DNA of 64,000 bases from Adiantum capillus-veneris. Lineage: Eukaryota; Streptophyta; Polypodiopsida; Polypodiales; Pteridaceae. The DNA lies in the NCBI GenBank assembly GCA_014529385.2, contig CM043960.1, forward strand, positions 70,931,410 to 70,995,409, written 5' to 3'. Position numbers and translations under genes: made by a program. The notes beneath the pieces are model-generated. The model saw only the letters and a program-made list of their open reading frames with translations, had not been told where the DNA came from and did no database searches. Positions 49,043 through 59,985 of the stretch are shown piece after piece (the first letter of the stretch is position 1; the number at the start of each line of letters is the position of its first letter).

Positions 49043-51973
49043 CATAGTTACATGGGACGGCGGGTCGGGGTCGGGGTCGGGAACGGGGACGGGGACGGGA
49101 GGGCAAAAGTCACGAAATGGGGACGGGGGTCGGAACGGCAAAAAAAAAAAGAGTTTTTTTGGCATTTTTTGACCTACACACATGCCACACACATAGAGCA
49201 TTACTTTGACCACAAATTTACACTAAATAGACCAAAGAATATGAGTCATATAGGCGGAAATGTACTAATAAAACATCGATGGATACAAAATGAAAAGTGG
49301 ATGCCACAAGGGCTCAAGAGTCAAAAAGCCTAAAAGACTTAGGACAAGCCTCAAGGATAACAAAAAGTACAAAGGGCTATGTAGTAGGTAGAGTCGTAGA
49401 CTCAAGAGTCTAGACTAGAGAGTGATGAATGATCATCAAACTTAAGAAGTGCTCGCCTGCTAAATCCCCATATCCTCGTCGTAGTCGAGGTCGTCAGTGA
49501 CGTATGAGACCTCGGGACGCTCGCATTGAGGCTTGAGGTCCTCCTCTAGCTCCTCCAAGAGTGTATCGGCCATAGATGGATTCTCTTGTGCCATCTCCCA
49601 CTCAGTGAAGAGATCTGCCTTGTGTGTCACGCTCTTGGCAAGCATGCACAAGTTAGCCCTTCTTTTGCCTGTAGTTGAGTAGCTCGTCTCTAATCTTGCG
49701 CCTAGTGCCACTGCTAGGCTCAAGGCACTCCAATGCAAGCCGTCATCCTTTGCTCACCTCCTTGTCGGTCTCTTGACGCCTTCCCTGAAACTCAGCGTCA
49801 AGCACATAAGCTGCCGCATGAAGTGGAGAGTAGTATCCATTCCACCTCGACTCACACAAGCCATGAATCTCAGGCACAAGCTTCTCAAGTGCCTCTATCA
49901 TCCGATCCATGGCTTCGTAGACTTTGCCAATGCATGGCTGCAAGCCATCCACAACTCGAAGTAGGTGTAGAATAGGCTCGACCATGGCGTCAAGAGTCTT
50001 CATCTCCTCCCACCAAGCGGCGTCGTCGGCCCATTCTCGGCATTTCAATCTTGTTGCTGTTGTATACTCCGGCATGGCCTGGAACTCATCACTGAGAAAG
50101 AGGCCCCTTAAGGCTCCGCCACATGTAGAAAAGCGGCCTAGCATAAGCCAATTGAATGCAAATCTTGTCTCTGAATATTTGAGCAAGGACAAGTGGCTCC
50201 TCTTTCAAAATTCATGGCGCACTTTTTGATGGTTGAGCACAAAGGAGACAATTCGAGAGGCGCCACCAATGGTGGGTGAAATCCATGACAAGTTCCATAT
50301 GTCCTTGAGGAGGTTATTGAGGCAATGCGCCATGAAAAATGTGACATGGATGCTGGGATACATGCCCTCAATGATAGCCCCGGCTGCCCTATTTGACGCC
50401 TCTCCATCTGCAACCATACAAAGGACATTCTCCGGGCCGGTGATCTCTATGGTGCTTGTCCACTCCGCAGCAAGCATCTCCGTGGCCTTGCCACTATCGG
50501 ATGCATCATGTGACTCCACAAGGTACATCTCCCCCCGAGAGTAGGCCACCACTCCGTGGATGGACCGCTTGCGGGTGTCGCTCCATCCATCTACAAGGAG
50601 AGAGACGCCATTGGTCTCCCACAAATCCTTCGTTGCTTGTGCCGCTTGCTCCACGGCAAGCTTCTCTTTGTCAAGGAGGGTGGTGCGAAGCCGCTCCGAT
50701 GAAGGTGGCACATAAGAGGAGCCATATTCCCCTATTTTCGTAACCATGGTTCGAAAGTATCGAGACCTATCCACACAAAATAGAGCATGTTGTGTTAGTA
50801 TGGAGAGTCCAGAGTCAAGAACCCATAATGGGAGATTGCAATGTGCATATGCCAAGGGAGACTCACCGCGAAGCATGGAAGGCAACGTGGTCGAGGAAGA
50901 AGAATCGGGCAACCGACCTATCCACCTCTTCCTTCAATTTAGGATTCCAATTTTCGTTGAGGGTGCTTTGGCGATGCACGACGGAAGAGGACCGGTGTAG
51001 ATGCATTTGTCTTGAACGCTTGAGAGATGTCGTCAAGGTTGGCTTCCCTTTGCTCTCGCGGTGTCGCCGTGGCGGAGGGATCAACGGCAACAAAACGGCC
51101 CCTCTTGGCCGCTTCCGTGACCTCATACACCGTGAGCTTCTCAAGAAGATCCAACCTCTTCTCGGCAGTTACTCGAGGGCAAAACTTCACCTCGAGACTG
51201 GATTCATGAAGAAGATGGGCTCGCACTTTGTTTGCACCACCCGTTCTCTTGTACGGACATAGCTTGCATGTCCATGGTCTTGCACCGCCATCTTTCCCAC
51301 ACATGCTAGAGTCGACTTCATCCCACCACGACCATGTTTGCAGGGCGGGCCTCCTTCGAGAAGAGCCAACTTGAGAAGTGGAGTTGGCTTGAGATGACAT
51401 GATGGTGGAGAGAGAGTAGAGCTTAGAAGTTAAGAGGAGTTAGAAACTTAGAGCAGCTAATAGCTTAGAAGTTAGAGGAGAGCTTGTGTGGAGAGAGAGT
51501 AGAGGAGAGCTTCAAAGTTCAAAGGGTAGAAGAGGGAGAGAGTGGAGACTCAAGGGTAGAGTGTAGAGTGTAGTAGGCTTAGAAGCCTCTAGAAGGTAGA
51601 CCATACGGCGTAGAGTCATAGAGCGACGTAGACTCCGAGTAGAGAGGAGAGCTTGAGGGAAGATGAGACCCAAGGGGGCTTTTATAGCCTCCCAAGGGCC
51701 AAAACCCCCCCAAAAATATGGTCGTTGGCTGCAACTGGCCGTTTTAAACGGTCAGTTTTTTTATATTTCGAAATTTTTCAGGCGCCTGTTTTTTTCCGTT
51801 CCCGACCGTTCCTTGCTGTCCCCGGCCATTCCGTCCGTTCCCTGCCATCCCCGGTCCAGCTGCCTGTGACCCCTTCGACTGGCCAAAATTTCGTCCGTCC
51901 TGGTCTCGTCCCCGACCCAGTTTTGGGCGTCCCCCGGCCCTAGGGCCCGTCCCCCCCGTCCCTTGTAACTGTG
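49043..51973 (-). mobile_element. hAT (DUF659-type) DNA transposon
   Basis: This 2931-bp element has terminal inverted repeats: CATAGTTACATGGGACGG on the left and, as reverse complement of the right end, CACAGTTACAAGGGACGG. Flanking 8-mers ATCTGGAG (49035-49042) and ATCTGAAT (51974-51981) match at six of eight positions, a decayed hAT target duplication. Subterminal regions are full of GGGACGG/GGTCGGGG units. The transposase is on the minus strand and broken. Two non-autonomous relatives may be present at 36854-37380 and 39899-40308. Confidence 0.88.
49460..51400 (-). pseudogene. hAT transposase with BED finger and DUF659
   Basis: It begins at the ATG ending at 51400. A BED-type zinc finger lies at about residues 35-70 (ARPWTCKLCPYKRTGGANKV, then H and C ligands). 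After a frameshift near 51000 the frame reads NPKLKEEVDRSVARFF. A 100-bp GT-AG intron (50866-50767) then joins HAS-R to SRYFRTMVTKIGEYG. The DUF659 core follows (LLVDGWSDTRKRSIHGVVAY with the first catalytic Asp region, VADGEASNRAAG). A TGA near 50207 interrupts RHEF-KRSHLSLLKYSETRFA. The C-terminal hAT dimerisation domain is shortened or scrambled after 49743. The encoded enzyme would cut and paste the element; this copy is inactive. Confidence 0.88.
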
Positions 51974-51999
51974 ATCTGAATTGGACAAGCTAGTGTCAC

Positions 52000-53485
52000 C
52001 AGCGTGTGACTACTATCTATCCTTTTTGTTGATTTCTTTCTTATTATCTATTTACTTTCACTTTTTGGAAACACCCCTCGGGAAATCTAACTGCCCTGCA
52101 TTGCATAGCTAGTGTGGAACTGTCCAGAGGGAGTCCAGGCCTGAGGGCAAGAGAGCACTAAGGTTGGACAAGGACTATGGTTAGCCAAGTGGGGTCATTG
52201 ACTAGCCAAAGTGGAATCCTTTGCTACAGAGGCTACATTTCAGTTCTGGATGTGGCCGCAATGTACAAAGAGGGTCGGATGACCTAGAAAGATACAATGG
52301 CAGCATCTCCTAAAATTTAGGGAACTGCTATTTTGGGACCTGAAAATGTGTTGGCATCATTACCTCCGGAATGAAAAAGGGAACATTTTCTTGCTCTGCC
52401 GTGAAGTCAACTGGGCAACCAGTTGGGATATTTTTAGACGGCAACCCCGAAACGGGAAAATGCTTATAAATGTACCAAGTGGCACCTTCTGGTGCACTTG
52501 CCTCATGCAACAAGAAGTGGCGCTGAATTTAGGAGGGGGAGAGCCTCATTTTCAGATTTGTCACAGGTTAAGAGCTATGGAGTGCTTGCTTTCCCTCTTA
52601 TGCACAGTGCGGTGCCAGGAGTGATGCCCTGCACGCTACGCACTGCCCTCTCTCTCCCCTTTGGCAGTATGTTATGCCCCTCTAGTGGGCTCTTCATTTG
52701 ACCAATGTACAGTTGTGTGGGTTCATGCGCGATTGCCGAGGCAAGAGCCTCGTGCACAGGTACTGGATTAGCTAACGGCTAATCCCCCCGCAGGTACAGG
52801 TGAATTCGGAGAGGTTTCACGCTCGAAATCTTGTCCGATTCAACGGGCAAGTAGCCCTACAGGTGCGGGAGCTCGAGGACTTGCTAAGGATGCGGCCGGC
52901 ACGCGAAACGGAGCCCGAAACAGTAAATTACAGCATGCTGTGTATTTTTGCAGGTTTAGGGTTTTGGCCCTAAACGGACCCTAATACCCCCAGGAGGTTC
53001 GGGGACGCAAGGGGACCGCTGTACAGGTGATCTGGCGCATTTTCAGGGCTGAAAACAGAGAATTCAGCGTGCTGCAGATTCTCGCCAGGTTTTGCAAAGT
53101 GCCCGTATGCGTCGGGAAAGTCGGCCAATGCGTGGGAATACTGACTGTGAAGAGTTCTAGTACAGTTATGCTGCCGAAATCGGGCTGGAACAGTGGAAAT
53201 TCAGCCGAGTTTGTGCGGGGCAGCTTGTAGGGAACCACAGCGTTTATTCCCTCTTTTGAACAATAAAGAAATACCGAAAGGGGCGCCTAAGTTAGGGGCC
53301 AATCTGGTGTCCGTCTACTCATACAGGTGCAATCTAGCAGCCTGTATCCCTCTCCCCTTTGTTGTGTCTTGAAAGTACAGGTAAAATAGACGACTAATAA
53401 TGGGTGAAAGCTAAATCAAGGTTTAAAGTAAAGTCTACCGCCCTTTTTGGATTGAACAGGCCGGTTTCAGCTAGACTGCTTGATC
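52000..53485 (+). repeat. LTR-like repeat R, copy 5 (most complete)
   Basis: About 1.5 kb aligned with copy 3 along most of its length. It has a TATA-like CTTATAAATG near 52467 and a poly(A)-like AATAAAG near 53259, followed by the AAATACCGAAAGGGGCGCC block and a GGGTGAAAGC...TCTACCGCCC end. The order TATA, then poly(A) signal, then tail suggests an LTR with U3-R-U5, but no TG/CA ends, primer site or internal coding region was found. It is non-coding. Confidence 0.6.
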
Positions 53486-53692
53486 AAGTAGATCAAGTTA
53501 CACACCCTATAGAAGAGGCATCTTGTGTTGTTGCTCAGAAGTCTCTAGAGTGGTGTTGGTGAAGAAAGCCATAAGCTGTCTCTCGACCACCAGCTCTTTA
53601 TGTGTTGATCTTTTCCTCATCAAGATTCTCTCCCTAAGTCGGTATATCTCTAGTACAAAGAGCCCCAAAACATCCTTTATCAATGTATACCT

Positions 53693-53823
53693 AGATGAAT
53701 CCTGGATAAGCCCAGATTCACCCTTAAAGGAAAGTGCAACTTATAGACGCATGGTAGTCACCCAGAAGACAAATTACCATCAGCTCCATCATGCATAGCA
53801 TTGACTAAATACCACGACATCCC
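53693..53823. repeat. Dispersed 131-bp repeat, copy 2
   Basis: It is homologous to 47783-47913 in the same orientation with scattered substitutions. Confidence 0.8.
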
Positions 53824-53837
53824 TTTGGGCATGTCTC

Positions 53838-54150
53838 TGGTGGGTCCGACATAGGTGGTTGCCCTGATGCTGTGTAGAGAGAAGTGGCATATTCCCCCCA
53901 TGTCTCTGTGGAGGTGATGGGTGGTGGTTGTGAAAGCTCCTAAAATAGCCTCCGTGCCTCGCTTGAGTCCTGACTCATAAATAGCTGATATAGATCCCGC
54001 TCCAACTCAAATATATAAGCTGTCTTCTTTCGTCGCACTAGGCGGTGAAATATACGTCGTGACTAGTAATACCCATAAGCACATTCCTTTGTAGTCTGAT
54101 CCTCGTCTCTCTACACTCCTTATCATACCAGTTGTTCTGGGGCATGCTCC
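53838..54150 (-). pseudogene. LINE endonuclease-RT linker scrap
   Basis: Minus-strand translation shows WYDKECRETRIRLQRNVL and, in a shifted frame, RLVRRKKTAYIFELERDLYQ and ETWGEYATSLYTA. This pattern (W-D-EC, basic helix, RRKK-Y, then W--Y--LY) is the linker between endonuclease and RT in non-LTR retrotransposons. No catalytic motif is included. Identification is by pattern only. Confidence 0.5.
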
Positions 54151-54267
54151 CAGGTCGTCTCCGTGTAGGTTGACTGTGGGGATATGCCTCGGATGCTGCA
54201 TCATGGAGCGTCTTTGAGTGTGTCAGAGTAAGCTCAACTAGTGGCCGTCCCGGCTCCTAAGTCATAG

Positions 54268-54647
54268 TGAAACGAACAAGGAGAATGGATCTCCCGACTA
54301 CACAGACCCGCCTATAGACACGCGTTGGACGAACCACCCGACCATAGCCACCATCCGACAGCTCCCCCCTGCTGAGGCCAAGCTTCGAGGACGTAGGCAT
54401 GCACCTGTACGACCGAGCGTCCCTTACCACCCGGCCTCACCTCCTCGAGGTGACCTTGCGCACTCCTAGCCTCGCGGGCTAACCACTCGCACTCTGCCAG
54501 TGGGGGTGGATAACTGCAAATGAGGCCTTGGCCTCCTTTTTATAATAATGGCCGGCCACACTGGGCGGGTTACGTCCGCCCGGACACTGGATGCCCATCC
54601 CAACGGCGTCTGGGCTAGATCCCCTCTCCTATGAGAGGAACACAACA
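54268..54647 (-). repeat. 3' LTR of chromovirus
   Basis: It runs TGTTGTGTTCC...GTTTCA on the minus strand, 380 bp. The polypurine tract AAGGGGGGAAGTA (54660-54648) abuts it and overlaps the polyprotein stop codon. Confidence 0.88.
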
Positions 54648-54658
54648 TACTTCCCCCC

Positions 54659-55947
54659 TTAAGAACCATTGATGTCCTCATCATCAATGAAGTGGGGATA
54701 CTGAGCTTTCAAAGCTCTAATTGGTTCCCAAGTAGCAAACCTTTCAGATTGACCCTTCCATTTAATGAAGTACTCGTCATAAGTCTTTTGGCGCGAATGA
54801 CGGGTACGATGATCTAAAACTGCCTCTAATTCTCGAGCAATATACTCAGTTTGCATATCTTGCCATACGTTTTCCTCGGTTGGCACAACAACGTCGGCTT
54901 CGCCTAATTTTAGTTTAAGGCGGCTGACATGAAACACTGGATATACACTAACATCCGAAGGAAGAGCCAGTTTGTAGGCAACTTGGCCAATTTTCTTTGT
55001 GATCAAGAACGGACCACAATATCTAGCTGAAAGCTTATAATGCTTTGCTATTCGCATAGTCTTGGAATCCTTGGCTATCTTAAGATAGACCCATTGTCCC
55101 ACATCTAGAGTCCTTGGAGATCTCTTTTGATTAGCATAAGTAGTGACTCAATCACGAGCCGTTCTTATACTATCCTTAGCCAATTCGAGCATTTCTTGCA
55201 TGTCATAAAGGAAATCACGAGCTTGGCGTTCCTTGACTTTCTCTAAGCCAATAGCAATTGGGGATTTAGGCTCAAATCCATATATCAACATGAACGGGCT
55301 AAATCCAGTAGCAAAATGCTTGCTACTATTATAGGCAAACTCTAACTCTGGAAGATACCTTTCCCAATCAGACTGTCTGTGAGAGACATAGGCTCTCAAC
55401 ATGTCCTCTAACGTCTAATTCATCCTCTTAGTTTGTCCGTCGGACTCAAGATTGTCAGAAGACGACATACTCAGCTTCGTCTGAAGATGAGCAAACACAT
55501 CTCGCCAAAATCGGCCAGTGAACTTAGTATCTCAATCACTCACAATATCATATCATCTGGCAAACCATACAGCTTATAAAGCTGATCGACAAATAAAACC
55601 GCCAACTCATGGCTTTTTACTGTCGACTTCGTTGGTATAAACTTCGCTAGTTTTGTGAGTCTATCGACCACAATCCAAATAGCGTCATTGCTCTGACTAG
55701 TATTTGGCAAACCAACGATGAAGTCCATGGAAATACTCTGCCACTTGGCATCTGGGATTTCCTATGGATGTAGCAGGCCAGCTTTCCTAAGGCGATCTGC
55801 CTTATTGACCTGACAATGAGCGCATCTCTTCACATAGCTTTCTATGTAAGAGCGCATCCTTGGCCAATAGAAATATCGCTTGACCAAAGCCAAAGTTCTT
55901 TGAATGCCCGGGTGCCCAGCTCTAGGAACATCGTGGCATTCGCACAA
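54659..55947 (-). pseudogene. Chromovirus integrase and chromodomain
   Basis: The zinc N-terminus (HPGIQRTLALVKRYFYWPRM, CAHCQVNKADR) is at 55947-55762. The catalytic core continues at 55728-55540 (MDFIVGLPNTS with the first Asp) and 55500-55148. The third acidic residue of the D,D,E triad is replaced: the TERVN-type motif reads DGQTKRMN. Stops occur near 55762, 55545, 55417 and 55147. The C-terminal frame 55102-54659 has the GPY/F-like region (RYCGPFLITKKIGQVAYKLA, VFHVSRLK) and a chromodomain (DEYFIKWKGQSERFATWEP), ending at a stop overlapping the polypurine tract. Chromodomains direct integration to marked chromatin in this family. Confidence 0.92.
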
Positions 55948-55974
55948 AATCCTTTGTCGAACCTCATCAATTTC

Positions 55975-56687
55975 CTACACGCAAACTTTTCCATTTCTGA
56001 ACAATAGTCCACCTCTAATGGAATATTGTCGTTGTCTCGGCTCTCCAACACGACTCACTTGGGTCTCTGGATCACCCAAACCTGTACGCGAGTCATGCCC
56101 CGCTTCGACCTCGTTCCATATCTTGCCAAAATGGCCATCGAAACGACATAGCCCTCGGAGAGAGAGATAGAAATCCGTCGAGATTTCAACCATAGACAAG
56201 GCATTGACCTCAGGAATCCTGCTAAGCGTATTGGCAACTCGATTGCTGGATCCTTTTCTATAACGGATCTCAAAGTCAAATTCTTGCATAAGCTCAACCC
56301 ATCTAGCCTTCTGGCCTCTGAGGTCACCCTGATCACAGATATAGCGCAAGGAGTGATGATCTGTCCATGCAACAAACGTAGAGCCATACAAGTAGTGCCG
56401 CCATTTCCTCAGGGCGTGGAGTACGGAGTAAAGCTCCTTCTCATACGTTGGATAACGCATCTCAGTGTCAGAAAGTTCTTACTTTCAAACGTAATAGGAC
56501 CTCCACCAATGGCATAATCACTAGCATCCGTCTCAACCACAAACGGTTTGCTAGGATCCACAATGTGCAATACTGACACAGTAGTCACCAAGTGCTTTAG
56601 TGTCCGAAAGCTCTCGTCGAGACGCTCATTCCAGACAACAGGGGGATTACCCTTACGGTGAGGACCCGAAGTCTTTGGCCCTTTCAC
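55975..56687 (-). pseudogene. Chromovirus RNase H
   Basis: Two frames: 56687-56480 (FVVETDASDYAIGG, with the first catalytic Asp) and 56460-55975 (YPTYEKELYSVLHALRKWRH, TDHHSLRYI, RVANTLSRIPE, with the catalytic Glu and last Asp region altered to ANTLSR). The usual ADALSR-type end reads ANTLSR. A frameshift lies near 56465. The two frames fit one Ty3 RNase H plus its connector to integrase. Confidence 0.9.
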
Positions 56688-56802
56688 CCCTCCTTTTAAA
56701 ACTTGCGTAAATGGAGCTATAATCCTTGATAAATTTGCGAAAAAATCCTGTAAAGCCTAAAAATGACTTTAGTTGGTGCACATTCTTCAGAATAAGCCAA
56801 TT

Positions 56803-57762
56803 TCACACGTTATCTAACTTTTCAGGGTCGACGCGAATTCCATCGCGAGTAATGATGTGACCCAAGTACAGAAGCTCTTTCTTGAAGAATTCACACATAG
56901 AAGCCTTAGCATAAAGCTTCTCAGTTCTCAATACTTCGAGAACAACGCGTATATGCGCTAACTGCTCAGACAAACGTCGGCTGTAGATCAAGATATCATC
57001 GAGAAATACAACAACAAAGTTGCCTAAAAATGGTCTCAGTAGATCATTCATCATCTGCTGAAACGTAGCTGGAGCATTGGTCAAACCAAAAGGCAAGACC
57101 AAGAACTCGTAGTGACCATAATGCGTATGGAAACCTGTCTTAGGAATAGCTTCCAGTTTGATCCGTATCTGGTGATAGCCTGATCGCAGGTCTATCTTCA
57201 TAAAATACAACGCTCCGTGGAGCCCATCTATCAGATCGTCCATGCGCGGGAGCAGATACTTGTTCTTGACAGTGAGTTTGTTCAACCCCTTGTAATCGAC
57301 GCAGAAGCGCATAGTGTTATCCTTCTTTCGAGAAAGTAACACTGGTGCTCCCCACGGAGATTTACTTGGCTGAACAAAACCCCTGTCGAGATAATCTTTC
57401 AGTTGTCGCTGAATCTCGTCCTCCTCGGTTTTACTAAACCGATAGGGTTGCTTTGAGAAGGGTTGACTACCAGACACCAACTCAATGCCATGATTTACTC
57501 CTATTGAAGGCGGCAAGCCAGGAGGTAGATCATAAGGAAAAACATCCTCGAAATCAGTCATGATTTCTCGGATAAGGTTGGACTCGTCGGAATCCCCAAG
57601 TTCAACAGAGCAACATGAAACATTTTTACGAAATTCAGTGACAAAAGTACCAAGCACTAACGAATCAAACCAAGCAGATGGTACACATTGATAAAAGTCA
57701 ACATCAGAAGACTTTGTTTCTTTATACATTTCCAAAGCATAACAACTGGTATTGCAAAACAT
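56803..57762 (-). pseudogene. Chromovirus reverse transcriptase
   Basis: An open frame of about 320 codons covers the RT palm and fingers: [91 protein letters not shown], the catalytic FLDDILIYS, and [16 protein letters not shown]. All RT motifs appear intact. It is cut off by a stop near 56803, then the connector to RNase H is frame-broken. The upstream end overlaps the protease frame. Confidence 0.92.
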
Positions 57763-58369
57763 TATTTACAGACTTCTGATTACAAATCAACACAGATACA
57801 TGAGGCATGTCCTGCTTAACAAAAACAAGAGAGTGATGTACATAGTCTATATACAATGAGTCTTGTTTATCATAAAACCATGGAATTCCTAAAATTACAT
57901 CTGCTCTGTCCAGGCGCATGATGTGGAAATCCAGGTTCTCTTTGTAATCAGCCAGCTCGAGCGACAAATCTGGAACCATCCGATTCCATACATTTGTATC
58001 CACGCCATGAACCATCTTCACGTGATACTCATGGTCAATGTCCCGCGGGCTCAGTTTTTGCACCAATTTTGCATCCACAAAATTGTGTGAGCTTCTATTA
58101 TCAAGGAGTACGGTCACGTCGTGACCATTGATCTTCCGGGGGGACCGGAGAAGATCTTGCTTACCAAACGCTTTGGTGCTAAAAGTACAATTAGTGCATG
58201 AACTGTGCGTTAAATGAGACATTTCAACTTGAATGACATCAAAGTTACCTGAGATCTCGTGAATCTGAACCGAAGGACGACCTTGCGGTTTCTGTGTCTT
58301 CTCCTTCTTGGGGCAATCCTTGATTTGGTGACCTGTCTGGCCACATCCAAAGCAAGCCCCCTTCTTCAC
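57722..58369 (-). pseudogene. Chromovirus gag C-terminus and protease
   Basis: It opens with a zinc knuckle (CFGCGQTGHQIKDC) and continues to the protease. The expected D-(S/T)-G active site reads LLDNRSSHNF: the Gly of the triad is replaced by Arg, which should abolish activity. The later ADVILGIPWF block is the normal Ty3 protease ILG-PWL motif. The frame ends at 57722 and the RT frame overlaps. Confidence 0.9.
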
Positions 58370-58408
58370 TGCATCAACAACTGAAGCACTTTTGGCTATC
58401 TTCTTCTC

Positions 58409-59321
58409 CTAAGAAGATCTCGGCGGTGATTTAAACTTATGCTGGAATCGAGGTCGCTTCCTCGAAGCGCCCTCATCGGATTGGTGGTCTACAGTTCTTT
58501 TCTTCTCATAGTTCGCTCCATTTATCAAATGGAACAACCTGCCCTTTGCCACTGCATCCTCGACGTCAATCGGGAATTTGTCCTTGATTAAGACCCAACG
58601 GTAATCTTCATGTAATCCCAACAAGTACATGAACACAGCGTGCGTGGAATCCACCTTGCAGAAGGTGAGCGCTTCTTTGAAAGCCTTGGTGTACTTATCA
58701 AAAGACAGCTTTCATCGAAAGACTCTGCAGTTTGGCGTAAGCTTTCAAAGGATCCATTTTGGGGAAATCCCTCTTGAATTTCACATAGAAATCAGCCCAC
58801 GTCGTAGGCTTGTCTGTCATGTCGCGCCACCAGGTAAGCGCCTTACTTTGCAGATAGAGAGGAATCGTCCGAATCCTCCATTCATCATGCTCCCCATGGA
58901 GATCAAAATACGTGGTCCATTGATGCAGCTAGTTATTTACAGCCAGTTCCGTACACTCCTCTTCCCTTGAGAAATTTGTAGTTTTGTACGGAATCGTGGC
59001 AATTGGACCACCTTGTGAACGCCCAAAAGCAACAATCTGCGTCCGCAATTGCTGGAGATGGGTTTTGCCCTCGAAAATACGCGCAGTCGTTGAGTGAGCC
59101 ATATTTTCTAGAGAAGTAAGCCGGGAACTAAGCCCTTGCACGACCCCTTCGAGAGAGGCCAAGCAAATGTTTGTCTGAACATTCGCGTTTTCCAGAGCAG
59201 TAACACGTTGGTCAAAACTCTGGAAAGTACTTGTAATCCATGTGTAGAGAGCATATGTGAATGGAATTGGAACATTACCTGGCACGTCGTCACGCTGCAC
59301 ATCCGAGCTGGAGGAATCCAT
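58409..59321 (-). pseudogene. Chromovirus gag
   Basis: The start ATG is at 59321 (DSSSSDVQRDDV). A predicted coiled N-terminal region (FDQRVTALENANV, LTSLENMAHST) occupies 59240-59080. The capsid core at 58900-58690 is frame-broken but readable. HAVFMYLLGLHEDYRWVLIK and RKRPRFQHKF follow at 58654-58409, leading into the knuckle. It is closely related to the fragment at 43787-44690. Confidence 0.87.
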
Positions 59322-59490
59322 GGTAAAGTCCGTGAAAAACTCGGCCTTTTTTGCACTTTTGGATCGCGAAAAGTTGAACTTCGAGGAGCTCTACGCGTCG
59401 GCATGGGCGTCCGAAGGCGAGCAGGAGATAGCGGGAGCGTGGGATTGCGAGCAGGTGAGAGAGAGGAGCAGTGGGAGAGAAGCAAAGGGC

Positions 59491-59920
59491 TGAAAACTGA
59501 GTTCTTTTGGCAAAAACTCAGTCTCTGTAAGAGTTTTTTTTAATAGTCTGCAGGTTTCATACTTATCTTTAAAAGTTTTAAGATGTCCACACTTAAAAGG
59601 CCTGGCCACTTAAAAACATTAAAATGGTTACTTGATAAAGGGGGCAGCGTTCAAAAAAAAAACAACACAAAAAACAAAGGACTGCCGATAGCGTGAAAAA
59701 AAATCCGCAATGAACGCTGCTGCCGGGACGCATGGAGGGAGGGAGGAAAGTGTGCTCGCCCGTGGCCTTCACACAGGAGGTAGTCTACCTCATGCCAACG
59801 CAGCAATCACCTCCACACTGGCAACGCTCTGCAACTGTTCCCTTTCTTCTTTTTTTTTTTTTAATGCTGGATTGCAGCCAAGGCCAACGCTTTGTCCTCT
59901 GCGAACTCACAACATCAAGC

Positions 59921-59961
<41 letters not shown>

Positions 59962-59985
59962 CACGCGCTTCGCACAAAGAGAAGG
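59491..59985. other. Sequence between chromovirus and L1-like relic
   Basis: No gene recognised. It contains short A-runs near 59655-59680 and a (GT)n microsatellite at about 59923-59957. The chromovirus 5' LTR would be expected here but is absent. Confidence 0.5.
59923..59957. repeat. (GT)n microsatellite
   Basis: Alternating TG repeat of about 35 bp followed by a GCGTGCACGCGC stretch. Confidence 0.95.

Larger units (their letters stand above)
54268..59490 (-). mobile_element. Chromovirus (Ty3/gypsy with chromodomain), 5' LTR lost
   Basis: The minus-strand element has one LTR (54268-54647), a polypurine tract next to it, and the full gag-protease-RT-RNase H-integrase-chromodomain order up to a gag ATG at 59321. 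The expected 5' LTR and primer site upstream of about 59490 are absent. A second partial copy of the family (43787-45244) retains them. Stops, frameshifts and changed catalytic residues show the copy is inactive. Confidence 0.9.
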
